A DNA stretch of 64,000 nt from contig JBAWWY010000004.1 in NCBI GenBank assembly GCA_037144355.1, positions 21,536-85,535 on the forward strand, written 5' to 3'. The notes under the pieces are model-generated. The model made no database searches. It saw only the letters and a program-made list of their open reading frames with translations, and had not been told where the DNA came from. The stretch is from JBAWWY01 sp037144355. Lineage in GTDB: Bacteria; Bacillota; Clostridia; Peptostreptococcales; Anaerovoracaceae. Below are positions 26,891-36,730 of this stretch, in pieces (the stretch's first letter is position 1; each line of letters begins with the position of its first letter). Position numbers and translations under genes: made by a program.

Positions 26891-27865
26891 TTAGTTTTTT
26901 TCAGAACTTTCAATTGTCCCACGATTCATCATATTTCCTTCTGGACCATGACCTCTTCCATTTCCGTCCATCATTCCATGTCCAAATTTAGACATTTGGT
27001 CAGCCTGGGCTTGAGTAATTGTTCCTGCGGCAACTAGTTCTTTAAGATGAGTTGCTGCAAGTGCTTGCATTTCAGTTTGTAATGCTGTTCTTTGTGCATC
27101 GGTAAGATTCTTTACCATTGCGTTCCCTCTTTCCTGAGGTTCATTGGCAATTGCTGTGATTATGGCATCAGCTTCTGCTTGGGTAATGACTTTTTCAGTA
27201 ACCAATTCTGCTACCGCGGTTTTAAATGCTGAAGTTCTGCTAGCCTGGATAGCTGTTCTTTGTGCATCAGTTAACGCTGAAGAATTAGCTGAAGTCTTAT
27301 CGATAACTGCCTTGGCAGTCTTATCTCTAGCAACATCTTTACCAAAACTCTTGTTTTGATCGTTGAATCTGTTTTGACCGTCAAACCTGTCTTGACCGTC
27401 AAACCTGTCTTGGCATCTTGCATTAAGTTGGTCAGCCTGGGCTTGATTGATTGTTCCGGCAGTAACTAAAGCTTTTATATTAGCAGCTTCGATCAATTTG
27501 ACCTTTGTTTCTAAAGCGGTTCTTTGAGTGTCTGTTAGAGTAGAAACCGGATTACTCGCTTTTTCTACTGGGGCTGTTGGTATTGCTGCGATTATTGCAT
27601 CGGCTTGGGATTGTGTAAACACACCGCTTTTTACAAGATTTGCAAGAGCATCTTTAAGATTCGCTCCGCGGTCTTGCTGCAATGCTGTCCTTTGGGCGTC
27701 AGTCAAATTTGCAAATGCCGAGCTGGTGGAGTTTGCTTTTGCTTTATCATGGTTGCCGTTAAGGCTGGTGCTTGCAGTTGCCGATGATGCGAAGACCATG
27801 GCGCTGGAAGTTGCCAGAATGGTAATTGCCATAAAACTGGCCAAAACTATATTTCTTTTTTTCAT
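26891..27865 (-). CDS. exported DUF2680-like repeat protein
   Basis: A 324-residue secreted protein with a signal peptide (cut near AMVFASS, residues 22-28). The mature part holds four units of about 55 residues, each with LTDAQRTALQ and a following helix ending in ITQAQADxI/M, the pattern of DUF2680-type proteins. A short Asp/Gln-rich linker between units 2 and 3 (about residues 150-170) is itself a small repeat, RFDGQ-D/N, coded by near-identical 18-base copies at about 27370-27415. The tail is His/Gly/Met rich. Function unknown; a surface or spore-related role is possible. Confidence 0.8.
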   Translation of the reverse strand: MKKRNIVLASFMAITILATSSAMVFASSATASTSLNGNHDKAKANSTSSAFANLTDAQRTALQQDRGANLKDALANLVKSGVFTQSQADAIIAAIPTAPVEKASNPVSTLTDTQRTALETKVKLIEAANIKALVTAGTINQAQADQLNARCQDRFDGQDRFDGQNRFNDQNKSFGKDVARDKTAKAVIDKTSANSSALTDAQRTAIQASRTSAFKTAVAELVTEKVITQAEADAIITAIANEPQERGNAMVKNLTDAQRTALQTEMQALAATHLKELVAAGTITQAQADQMSKFGHGMMDGNGRGHGPEGNMMNRGTIESSEKN

Positions 27866-28147
27866 AATACTTTCTCCTTAAATTTGGTGGGACAAAATTC
27901 ATTTCCTGCATCCCACTCTCTTAATTTAACAGTGTTATGTGAAGACAGCATAGTTGTTGTGTGAAAGGTATGTGAACAATTTGAAATAGCGACATGATTG
28001 ATAGGTTTATTAATCTTCAAAAGATTGATATAATATATGAAAGTTAAGTTTGAGGCAAAATGGCTAGGAATATGCCGCCTTAAGGACCAGGGCGGATGAC
28101 TATATGGGCTATTTCTAAATAGTATATTTATGAAGGAGGAGTTATCG

Positions 28148-29452
28148 ATGAAATTCAGAAGTAAATTAATCATCTTAACGACAATATGCATGTTTTTTAT
28201 CCTTGCGCCAATAATATCATTTGGAGCATCTGCCACGGATATTTCAGACACCTGGGCAAAAAATCAGATACAGGCTTGGGTAGACAAAGGGATAGTCAGT
28301 TGTTTCCCAGATGGTACTTTCAAACCCGAGCAGGCAATAACCAGGGCCGAATTCATGACGCTAGTAAACAAGGCTTTTGGCTATACTGCTGAAGTACCAA
28401 TCAGTTTTGCTGACGTTAAAGATGACACCTGGTATGCATCCGTTGTACGAAAAGCAATGGCAGCAGGGTATATTTCAGGATATGCTGACAATACAATCAA
28501 ACCGGAAAACACCATAAGCCGGGAAGAAGCCGCCACCATGATGATGAAAATCGCCAAACTTCAAGCTAATGTGGATGGCGTTTCAATGATGGGTGACTTT
28601 GGGTCAATGACTTGGAGCAGTGGGTCGGTGGGAGCAGTTGCTACTGCCTCCATGATGAAAGGCTACTCGGACGGAAACTTCAAACCAATGGCTTTGCTGA
28701 GTCGCGCAGAAGCGGTTGTGGCCCTTGATAGGGCAAAATCCTTTGTTGCAAACAATATGGTTGCCCATACAATGAATGGATATATAATTGATGAACATTG
28801 CTTCATTAAGAAACCTGTTTCAGGATCAGATACGAAAGTTTGCTTGCAGATGCCAACCTGTGCGGCAACTGGATACGGGATGGCGGTACTTCAGAAAGAC
28901 GGATCTTACAAATTCTTCTATCTTGATGGAGATTTTGCTCCTGTTGCCACAGCTGGACAGACAGAAGTAGCAAAATTAATAAAAGATACTTCCAAAACCG
29001 ACCATATTTACGTAACTGCAACTGGAAAAATGGAAGGAGATTTTAAAACTGCTCCAGACGGAATTTCATATCCTGTTATGACAGTTTCTACTTTAAAAGA
29101 AACTACTGAACAAACATTTTCAGGATACATTATTGATAAACATTGTTATATAAAGAAACCTGTTCCTGGATCAGATACAAAGGTTTGTCTTCAAATGCCA
29201 ACGTGTGCTGCAACTGGATATGGAATAGCGGTTTTGCAAAATGATGGATCATATAAATTCTATTATTTCAATGGAAGCTTCGCTCCAAACACCACAAGGG
29301 CACAAACTTTAAGTGTTAATTTGATCAATGCCACCGATAAAACAGATCACATTTCAATCACCGTCACAGGATCGCTCAATGGCGATACAATAACAACCGT
29401 TGATGGGCTGACATTTGAAGTTCTGGATGTTTCCAAACTGGCAGAAAAATAG
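28148..29452 (+). CDS. SLH wall protein with two Cys/Met (C-x13-C-x2-M-x2-C) domains
   Basis: A 434-residue exported protein: signal peptide (about 1-27), three SLH modules (about 30-200) such as GIVSCFPDGTFKPEQAITRAEF and GYISGYADNTIKPENTISREE that anchor it to the cell wall, then two tandem copies (about 205-315 and 322-430) of a domain opening with NGYIIDEHCFIKKP or SGYIIDKHCYIKKP. Each copy has Cys-x13-Cys-x2-Met-x2-Cys (CLQMPTC), the ATGYGxAVLQ segment, DGSYKFYYF and TDHIxxTxTG. The copies are much closer to each other than to the third one in the next gene. GGAGGAG precedes the ATG at 28148. Metal binding is inferred, with copA downstream. Confidence 0.85.
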   Translation: MKFRSKLIILTTICMFFILAPIISFGASATDISDTWAKNQIQAWVDKGIVSCFPDGTFKPEQAITRAEFMTLVNKAFGYTAEVPISFADVKDDTWYASVVRKAMAAGYISGYADNTIKPENTISREEAATMMMKIAKLQANVDGVSMMGDFGSMTWSSGSVGAVATASMMKGYSDGNFKPMALLSRAEAVVALDRAKSFVANNMVAHTMNGYIIDEHCFIKKPVSGSDTKVCLQMPTCAATGYGMAVLQKDGSYKFFYLDGDFAPVATAGQTEVAKLIKDTSKTDHIYVTATGKMEGDFKTAPDGISYPVMTVSTLKETTEQTFSGYIIDKHCYIKKPVPGSDTKVCLQMPTCAATGYGIAVLQNDGSYKFYYFNGSFAPNTTRAQTLSVNLINATDKTDHISITVTGSLNGDTITTVDGLTFEVLDVSKLAEK

Positions 29453-29561
29453 AAACAAATAAGCAAATATATAGTTATAAAAAGAAAAGCAATTGACAAG
29501 ACGGAAGAACAACTTTGACTTATAAATAATGACGACTAATCAAACGATAGGAGAAATTGCA

Positions 29562-30260
29562 ATGAATTCATTGAGTTCAAAAAAAATATTACTGACAATT
29601 GGAATTGTTGTTTTGATTGCAATATCAGGAGTCGTTTTGGGTGTAAAATTCATGAATCCGGCGCCCACGGGCGCCGGTGATGGGAAGGAAATCGCGGCAA
29701 CCGTCAACAGCGGATCTGAAAACCCATCTCCCGGAAACCCAGTTGCGAAGAACGACGATCCGAATAAGGCAAGTTCAAATTCAAGCGATGGATCATCAAC
29801 CGTTGCTCCTGGAACGACAGGGGTAAGCGGCTCGGGTGGGAAAGTTGACAATGGAGCCAATTTAACCCCAGTTCCTCCTGCCGGAAGTGAAAAACTTCAG
29901 ACCTTCGATGGATATTTCATAGATCAGGATTGTTTCATAGCCTACGAAAACCCATGGGAGGACAACAAAGACTGCCTTACAATGGAAGCATGCGCAGCCA
30001 GCGGGTATGGGATTGCAATTCTTCAAGGCGATGAATCATATAAGTTCTATTACTTCGATGGGAATTTTGCACCGAAATCATCAGGGGGGCAGGATTTGGC
30101 GGCGAAACTAATCAACAATACACAGAATACAGATCATATATATATTGAAGTTAAGGGTAGACAGATCAAAGACGAAAAAATTGCCACCAGCGGACAAACT
30201 TATGGCATTATTCAAGTGTCAGAGATGAAAGAAGTTCAAGCTCCTGCTCTTCCAATATAG
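29562..30260 (+). CDS. membrane-anchored protein with a third Cys/Met domain
   Basis: A 232-residue protein with an uncleaved-looking N-terminal helix (ILLTIGIVVLIAISGVVLGV), a long Ser/Gly/Pro/Asn-rich linker (about 35-110) that would span the wall, and one C-terminal domain of the kind duplicated in the preceding SLH protein. Shared features are GYFIDQDCFI, Cys-x13-Cys-x2-Met-x2-Cys (CLTMEAC), CAASGYGIAILQ, SYKFYYFDGNFAP and TDHIYIEVKG. It follows the SLH gene by 110 bases and precedes copA by 136 bases. ATG at 29562 has AGGAGA seven bases ahead. Confidence 0.82.
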   Translation: MNSLSSKKILLTIGIVVLIAISGVVLGVKFMNPAPTGAGDGKEIAATVNSGSENPSPGNPVAKNDDPNKASSNSSDGSSTVAPGTTGVSGSGGKVDNGANLTPVPPAGSEKLQTFDGYFIDQDCFIAYENPWEDNKDCLTMEACAASGYGIAILQGDESYKFYYFDGNFAPKSSGGQDLAAKLINNTQNTDHIYIEVKGRQIKDEKIATSGQTYGIIQVSEMKEVQAPALPI

Positions 30261-30396
30261 GTTTATTAATTTAACCATTCTATACGATGATTCAATTAAA
30301 TACTTGATGGTATAATCACCTTGTTGACAATTATTTGGAAAATGAATGGACTATCTTGAGAAAATTATATTGATAATCATTCGGAAAAGGAAAAAA

Positions 30397-32892
30397 ATGA
30401 TGGAAATGACATATAGAGTTACCAATATGACATGCTCCGCTTGCTCTGCGTATGTTCAGAAGACCGTTGCAAAGCTTGATGGAGTTTCAGAGGTACAGGT
30501 AAATATCGCTACTGAAAAAATGACAATTAGCTATGATGAAAACAAGCTAAGCTTTGACGACCTACAGAAGGCGGTGGAAGATGCGGGATATGGCCTGATC
30601 AAGGAACAGACATCAAAATCGATAGAACTTGCCATAGATGGAATGACGTGCTCGGCATGCTCGGCTGCGGTTGAACGCACTACTAAAAAATTGAATGGTG
30701 TAGTTTCAGCATCAGTAAATCTTGCAACAAACAGGGGAACATTCATATACGAACCTTCATTGGTGAAGCTTTCTGAAATCAAGGCCGCAATTGAAAAGGC
30801 TGGATATGAAGGGAAGGACATAGAAGGGGAAAAAACCAGGGACTTGCAACAAGAACGTCTAGAAAAAGATGCTAAAAACATGAAGCAAAGGGTTACTGTT
30901 GCCGCAATTTTTTCAGTACCAGTTTTATTTATTTCGGTTGCGCTTTCTTCAGTAAGTGTATATATTGGAGTTTCAAATGCCATTCTTGGACTCAATCTTC
31001 CGATACCGTACCTTGCTGATCCGAAACACATACCATTCGTCCTAGCCTTCATTCAGTTTCTCTTGACAATACCAGTGGTCTTGGCGGGAAGCCGTTTCTT
31101 TACTGTTGGATTTAAAACCTTGTCAAAGGGCGCCCCAAATATGGATACCCTTGTGGCCATTGGAACGGGAAGCGCTTTTTTGTATGGAATTTTTGCAATT
31201 GTAAATATTTATCTTGGGGATTTGGCCTTTGTTGAATCATTGTTTTTCGAGACAACGGCAGTAGTAATAACCCTGGTAATGCTTGGAAAATATTTTGAGG
31301 CATTAACCAAGGGAAAGACATCGGAAGCTATAAAAAAACTTATGAATTTAAAGCCGAGGACAGCAGTAATAATCAAGGATGACAAGGAAATTGAGGTGCT
31401 TCTTGATGAAGTTTCAATAAATGACATTGTATTGGTAAGACCTGGAGAATCCATTCCAGTAGATGGAGTGATAATAGAGGGGTTGTCATCCGTGGATGAA
31501 TCCATGCTCACGGGAGAGAGCCTGCCAATTGAGAAGCAACCGGACAGCAAGGTTATTGGAGGGAGTATTAATATCGACGGTTTGATTAAATTCAGAGCTC
31601 TATATGTTGGAGTCGATACGGCATTGTCCAAGATTATAAAAATGGTGGAGGACGCCCAAGGCAAAAAAGCACCAATTGCCAAGCTTGCAGATGTCATATC
31701 AGGATATTTTGTGCCAACGGTTCTCGGAATAGCATTTTTGGCAGCGGTGGCATGGGCTTTTGCTGGGAAGGATTTCAACTTTGTACTTACCATATTTGTT
31801 TCAATCCTGGTCATAGCATGTCCATGCGCACTGGGACTAGCTACTCCAACCGCCATAATGGTTGGGACAGGAAAGGGCGCCGAACTTGGAATAATAATCA
31901 AGGGCGGGGAAGCGCTTGAAACCACTTGTAAGATCAATACTGTGGTTTTAGATAAAACGGGGACAATCACAGAGGGCAAACCGATCCCTACTGATATATT
32001 TCTTTACACCGATATAAGCGAAAAGGAAGCACTTTTATTGTGCGCTTCTGCAGAGCGGGGATCCGAACATCCCATCGCAAAAGCAATTGTGGAAAGTGCA
32101 ATAAAGAGCGGAATGGACCTAGTCAATCCAATTGGATTCAAGGCTATTCCAGGCCGGGGAATTGATGCAAATGTTCTAGGGAAAAGAATCCTGGCAGGAA
32201 ACGTCAAATTCATGAATGAAAACGGAATAGATATTTCAGCATCAACATCAGACGCAGAAAAGCTTTCGTCATCTGGCAGAACTCTCATGTATATGGCAAT
32301 GGATGGGAAATTCGCTGCACTTATTGGAGCCGCAGACACAGTTAGGCCAACCAGTGAAAGTGCTGTAAAGAAACTTAAAAAAATGGGGATAAAAGTAATA
32401 ATGATTACTGGGGACAATGAGAATACAGCCAGGGTAATCGCTAAAAGCGTTGGAATAGATTATGTTCTTTCAGATGTGCTCCCACAAGATAAAGCCAATG
32501 AAGTGGAAAAACTTCAAAATGCAGGAGAAAAAGTTGCCATGGTGGGAGATGGGATAAATGATTCTCCGGCTCTTGTTCAATCTGATATTGGGATGGCAAT
32601 TGGAACTGGGACAGATGTAGCGGTTGAATCCGCCGATGTGGTTCTCATGAGGGGAGACTTGAACCAGGTACCAATAGTAATCGCACTTAGCCGTGCAACA
32701 ATGAGGAATATCAAGCAAAACCTATTCTGGGCATTCTTTTACAATATATTGGGGATACCAATCGCGGCAGGAGCCTTGTATCTCTTGGGTGGGCCTCTTC
32801 TCAATCCTATGTTCTCGGGAGCCGCAATGGCCCTCAGCTCCGTATCAGTAGTTTCTAACGCACTTAGGTTGAAGAGGTTTAAAGCAAAATAA
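30397..32892 (+). CDS. copA: copper-exporting P1B-type ATPase
   Basis: An 831-residue P-type ATPase with two N-terminal heavy-metal (HMA) domains, each with MTCSAC (Cys13/Cys16 and a second at about residues 88-91), the transmembrane CPC motif (Cys475-Pro-Cys477), TGES in the actuator domain, phosphorylated Asp519 in DKTGTI, the SEHPIA HP motif and GDGINDSPAL. This is the CopA class, which pumps Cu(I) (or Ag+) out of the cytoplasm. The ATG at 30397 follows AAAAGGA; an in-frame ATG at 30346 lacks a site and would add an odd basic extension. No CsoR or CopZ gene is adjacent. Confidence 0.95.
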   Translation: MMEMTYRVTNMTCSACSAYVQKTVAKLDGVSEVQVNIATEKMTISYDENKLSFDDLQKAVEDAGYGLIKEQTSKSIELAIDGMTCSACSAAVERTTKKLNGVVSASVNLATNRGTFIYEPSLVKLSEIKAAIEKAGYEGKDIEGEKTRDLQQERLEKDAKNMKQRVTVAAIFSVPVLFISVALSSVSVYIGVSNAILGLNLPIPYLADPKHIPFVLAFIQFLLTIPVVLAGSRFFTVGFKTLSKGAPNMDTLVAIGTGSAFLYGIFAIVNIYLGDLAFVESLFFETTAVVITLVMLGKYFEALTKGKTSEAIKKLMNLKPRTAVIIKDDKEIEVLLDEVSINDIVLVRPGESIPVDGVIIEGLSSVDESMLTGESLPIEKQPDSKVIGGSINIDGLIKFRALYVGVDTALSKIIKMVEDAQGKKAPIAKLADVISGYFVPTVLGIAFLAAVAWAFAGKDFNFVLTIFVSILVIACPCALGLATPTAIMVGTGKGAELGIIIKGGEALETTCKINTVVLDKTGTITEGKPIPTDIFLYTDISEKEALLLCASAERGSEHPIAKAIVESAIKSGMDLVNPIGFKAIPGRGIDANVLGKRILAGNVKFMNENGIDISASTSDAEKLSSSGRTLMYMAMDGKFAALIGAADTVRPTSESAVKKLKKMGIKVIMITGDNENTARVIAKSVGIDYVLSDVLPQDKANEVEKLQNAGEKVAMVGDGINDSPALVQSDIGMAIGTGTDVAVESADVVLMRGDLNQVPIVIALSRATMRNIKQNLFWAFFYNILGIPIAAGALYLLGGPLLNPMFSGAAMALSSVSVVSNALRLKRFKAK

Positions 32893-32967
32893 TCGAAAAT
32901 CGGCTATAATTGGAGAATTTCAAAAATGCCAGAAAATAGTTATAATAAATAGTTAATGATGCAAGTG

Positions 32968-33006
32968 AAAAAGCGACGGTTCAAATTTTGAACCGTCGCT
33001 TTTTTA
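32968..33006. terminator. bidirectional terminator
   Basis: AAAAAGCGACGGTTCAAA pairs with TTTGAACCGTCGCTTTTT, an almost perfect 17-base stem with T-tracts on both strands, between copA and the convergent large SLH protein. Confidence 0.92.
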
Positions 33007-33089
33007 ATTGGTTTAATGCCAAAGTTTATTTTCATGTCAGGATTTATTGCTTCCATTTGAATTTATTGTTTCCTATTAAATATATTGCT

Positions 33090-36000
33090 TTATTTATAAG
33101 GGTTTGAAGCAATCTGTTCAAAACTTTCCGATTGATTTCCCAAGATATACTTGTAATCATATATGCATTTGGGATCCGTTCCGGTCAATCCCATGGCCTT
33201 GGCGGCAGACGCGGCAGTAGGAAGATTGTAGTCGGAGTCCACATAAACCTTGAATCTGGAATTGTAGCCTTCACTCACTGTTTGGCCCCCTGAATAAACA
33301 TTTGTTGTTCCAGTAGTTCCAAAATACATCTGGGCAAAATCTTCAGGAAGAACTGTATCTCCATTTATTGTGAAAGGATAAGGTTTTCCGATATACTCCT
33401 TCAAGTAGATTCGAACCACAAGTTTTTCACCAGGCTGCAAGGCAGGAATTGGCTGGCTTCTGACGGGCTCAAAGATTGGGTAGTAAATTGGGAACCCCTG
33501 ATGGCCTCTGCTGAGCCCATATACAAAGTGAATCTGATATGACATGGCATCGGCATACTGCTGGGCTACGCTTTTATCTGCCCAGACATCAGCATTTAGG
33601 CTTACATTCTCTGTCCACTCCCATTCGGCATCAATGGAGAAGCTTCCTGGAAGAGATGGCTTGTCAAAGTCATTTGAAACCTGCACATCTATATAGGCAG
33701 GCCTATATAGATATACTGAATCAGTTTTTAGAAAAGGTGAACTGATTGGATTCGGCATTGCAGATTTTGCCGCACTTGCAAGACCTTGCTTAATACCTTC
33801 CTTGGTCTTGTCCAAAAGTGCGTCTGTGGCAGGACCTCCAGGTATTCCGGCCTGGGTCAGTGCCACACCAGCCATGTAATCCATACTCATACTTGTCAGC
33901 TCATCGAAATTTGGCAATGATGGAGGTATGCCCATGGCCGCAAGGCCGCTGTTGACTAGAAGCTCAAGGGCCGCTTTCAGGCCGGCGCGCCAGCTGTCGG
34001 GAATGCCTGGGAAGTTGGAGGCTACAAAGCTGATCAAGCCGGTCTTAACGGAATTGTAAGCATTGGATACCCAATTTACAATGCCTTTGACAACATTCAC
34101 CAGATCCGAGAAGAAGTTTACAATTCCATCCCAGAGCTCTTCCCACCATGATTTATCAGCTTCTACTGGCGGTGGGAAATAAACCTTGGTACCTTCGGTG
34201 AGAAATTGTGGGACCAAATCGTTTTCATATTTATCTATGGTCATTGTTTTATCATAATATGGGCTCATTGGCATTGTGTACATGGAATAAGGAGCAAGAA
34301 TCGCTCCATTCTGATTCTTGAACATGGAGTTTACTTCGTTCCATTTCGGGTTCTTAAAAACTTCATAATAATGGGTCCAGTCAGGATTTTCCCATTTGAC
34401 AGGTTCATAATGAACTATGCTTATGGAAGGTGTATATGATGGAACCTGGATAGTTTCGTTACGATATAAAGTTGGGCCAGCAGGAGTTCCATATTTTGCG
34501 GAAATTGTAGAAGAGAATGCAACTTCCTCTGCTCCAGGAGTATTGGAAGGTCTAATGGAAACTGCTCTGACATAATAGTCGACAAATTCGTCGGCAGCAA
34601 GAGATGATGCAGGCGGGCTAAAACTATTGAACGCGATACTCACCGCATTGGGATAATTCTTGTCGATTAAGATTGGCATTGCATAGGATTTTGAGTATAC
34701 CAATCCAGCCGGTGAATCCCAGGCAGCGGTATCATTTGTAAATTTCTCAGTTGAAACCTGCATAACAACCTTGGTCGTGTTGGAGGCGGGAGTTTTCAAC
34801 TGGAACCAATAGATTGGATCGACTGGTGTCATTCCAATCCCAGCATTCTTTTGAACACTATTTGGGAATTCTCCCATGCCTCCAAGTGCCCCGGCCCTCA
34901 ATCCAGACCAGAGTTCGAAACTTGGAGAAACAGCTTCAGCGTGGGTTGAACTTATTGGCTTGCCATAAAGAACTTCAAGCCCTGCTCCCGGATCGCCAAT
35001 AGGAACACCGATGGAATTCACAGGAACCGCTCTCACATAGTATTTATACTGGGTCTGTGGAATTTCCTTAAATGTGCTTGCAGCCCTGTTGATTAGCGTG
35101 AAAGAAAGAGCATTGGCATTGAGCTTGTAAAACCCCCCAGAACTTGGGGCGGCAGGAGCAAAAGTTCCAAAGTCGATTACAAATTCATCTGAAGAGATAG
35201 GAACTGAACCTTGAGCAACAAGGCCCCTTGGAGTCTGCCAATTGTCTTTGAATCCATTGAATGGAGTTCTGGAAACCTGCCATACAACATTGGCAGCGCC
35301 AGTGGCATTATTTGTATCAAATGAGAAATAGCGTTTCTTATCCTTGCTCCAGTCTATAAACGCACCTAAGTCAGCCTTAGAGTAAACTGAAGAATTAGTT
35401 CTTGGTGCATTCCACCAAGAAGGTCTAGTTATTGTTGGATTCAAAATAACGGGATTGATAATCAGACCTGGATCAATGAGTTGTATTGCTGGTGAAATAG
35501 GCTGAAAAACTGTAGATGGCAACTGGACGTTGGTTATTGATCCCTGAAGCGATGAGTAGCCTAAAATTAAATCATTTTGTCTGTCTACAGATTTATTTGC
35601 AGCTAGAATAAATGGACTATTTGAGGACGATGATATTCGTGAAACTGGCTTCCCGGGAGCTGTTGCTGCGAAAAGAGTAAGACGAGTGTCATAATCCGGC
35701 GCAGTCAACCTATTTGAGAAGTCTATAGCTTTAAATTTTGTGATCTCGTTTGTAATTGGAGGAGCACCAGTTCCAAGGCGGACAATAGCTTTTATTGCCG
35801 TTCCACCGAAATTGTCGTATGCCCTCTTGATTATGGAGATGGCTTGTTCCCGGGTTGTATTGGCAAGGGGGGCAAACTTGTTTTCACCCATCCCGTTGAT
35901 TATCTTGTTTTGATATGAAAATTTCACAGATTCCATGGCCCAGGAGGCGATGGAGCTCTTATCGGAAAATGGCAAATCTTCAGAGGTTGGTTTTTTAAGA

Positions 36001-36524
36001 TTGGGAATGCTTACGGAAAGCGCACGCATGATCATGGATGCCATTTCCTGGCGTTTTATATTCGCGCTTGGTGAGAATTTCCCAGGTCCCGTACCTAGTA
36101 CGATTCCAAGCTGGAATGCCTTTACAATCTCTGGGTTGGAAGTATCTGTGAATGGGGTTTCTCCGGCAGTAACTTTGGTGGCCGACAACTTTTCATAAAG
36201 TTTCACCGCCACTGTGGCGAATTCCTCCCTTGTGATTGCTTTTGTATAATGATTCATCACAGCTGGATATGTTAGGCCAGCTTCAAATGCTGCGATTAGA
36301 GTCTGCTCAGCCCAGCTGCTCTGGGTTCCGTCAAAGATAATCTGCGCAGTCGTCTGTGAATCAGCGTATACAAAGTTGCTTGACGATTTTGCGCCAAGGG
36401 AATTTGAGTTAAATGAACTGGGCAAAAGGGGAATATTTGTCAGGCATAACTGAAAGATGAGAACAAAGACCATGGTGGAAATGGATATTCTTTTAAATCT
36501 TGACCGCCTAGAATAAAGCTTCAA
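33090..36524 (-). CDS. giant SLH-domain surface protein
   Basis: A 1144-residue secreted protein. After a signal peptide (about 1-52) come three SLH modules (about 65-245; GPGKFSPSANIKRQEMASMI and ENKFAPLANTTREQAISII are typical). The middle (about 375-700) has two related beta-sandwich-like segments each with 'VWQVSRTPF...' / 'VVMQVSTEKF...' and 'YYVRAV', consistent with duplicated fibronectin-like domains. A hydrophobic stretch at about 810-890 and a C-terminal beta-rich region follow. Start is a TTG with AAAGGGGG upstream. It is probably an S-layer-associated adhesin or envelope component. It is divergent from the MarR operon. Confidence 0.85.
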   Translation of the reverse strand: MKLYSRRSRFKRISISTMVFVLIFQLCLTNIPLLPSSFNSNSLGAKSSSNFVYADSQTTAQIIFDGTQSSWAEQTLIAAFEAGLTYPAVMNHYTKAITREEFATVAVKLYEKLSATKVTAGETPFTDTSNPEIVKAFQLGIVLGTGPGKFSPSANIKRQEMASMIMRALSVSIPNLKKPTSEDLPFSDKSSIASWAMESVKFSYQNKIINGMGENKFAPLANTTREQAISIIKRAYDNFGGTAIKAIVRLGTGAPPITNEITKFKAIDFSNRLTAPDYDTRLTLFAATAPGKPVSRISSSSNSPFILAANKSVDRQNDLILGYSSLQGSITNVQLPSTVFQPISPAIQLIDPGLIINPVILNPTITRPSWWNAPRTNSSVYSKADLGAFIDWSKDKKRYFSFDTNNATGAANVVWQVSRTPFNGFKDNWQTPRGLVAQGSVPISSDEFVIDFGTFAPAAPSSGGFYKLNANALSFTLINRAASTFKEIPQTQYKYYVRAVPVNSIGVPIGDPGAGLEVLYGKPISSTHAEAVSPSFELWSGLRAGALGGMGEFPNSVQKNAGIGMTPVDPIYWFQLKTPASNTTKVVMQVSTEKFTNDTAAWDSPAGLVYSKSYAMPILIDKNYPNAVSIAFNSFSPPASSLAADEFVDYYVRAVSIRPSNTPGAEEVAFSSTISAKYGTPAGPTLYRNETIQVPSYTPSISIVHYEPVKWENPDWTHYYEVFKNPKWNEVNSMFKNQNGAILAPYSMYTMPMSPYYDKTMTIDKYENDLVPQFLTEGTKVYFPPPVEADKSWWEELWDGIVNFFSDLVNVVKGIVNWVSNAYNSVKTGLISFVASNFPGIPDSWRAGLKAALELLVNSGLAAMGIPPSLPNFDELTSMSMDYMAGVALTQAGIPGGPATDALLDKTKEGIKQGLASAAKSAMPNPISSPFLKTDSVYLYRPAYIDVQVSNDFDKPSLPGSFSIDAEWEWTENVSLNADVWADKSVAQQYADAMSYQIHFVYGLSRGHQGFPIYYPIFEPVRSQPIPALQPGEKLVVRIYLKEYIGKPYPFTINGDTVLPEDFAQMYFGTTGTTNVYSGGQTVSEGYNSRFKVYVDSDYNLPTAASAAKAMGLTGTDPKCIYDYKYILGNQSESFEQIASNPYK

Positions 36525-36658
36525 ATGAAGGGCCCCCTTTCATAAATGTCCTATGGAAAAAGAGAAATTTAATCTTAATTGAATTCTACTCTTCGAATAA
36601 TTGAAAATCAACGATTGCAGAATAAAATATTTATGAGAAGTATCTAAGCTTTTTAACC

Positions 36659-36709
36659 TTGACAAAACCTCTTGAATTGGCTAAAATATAGTTGACAATG
36701 CAACCATAT
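36659..36709 (+). promoter_or_regulatory. sigma-A promoter and MarR-type operator
   Basis: TTGACA (36659-36664) and TAAAAT (36682-36687) are separated by exactly 17 bases. Overlapping the -10 and start region is an inverted repeat ATATAGTTG-ACAATG-CAACCATAT (36686-36709; eight of nine arm positions match), of the size and position expected for an autoregulatory MarR operator. Confidence 0.7.
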
Positions 36710-36730
36710 TTAATTGGAAAGGGAAATCAA

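Noticed and set aside
30346..30396. Extended CopA N terminus
   Set aside because: The extra 17 residues are not family-like and no ribosome site precedes the upstream ATG.
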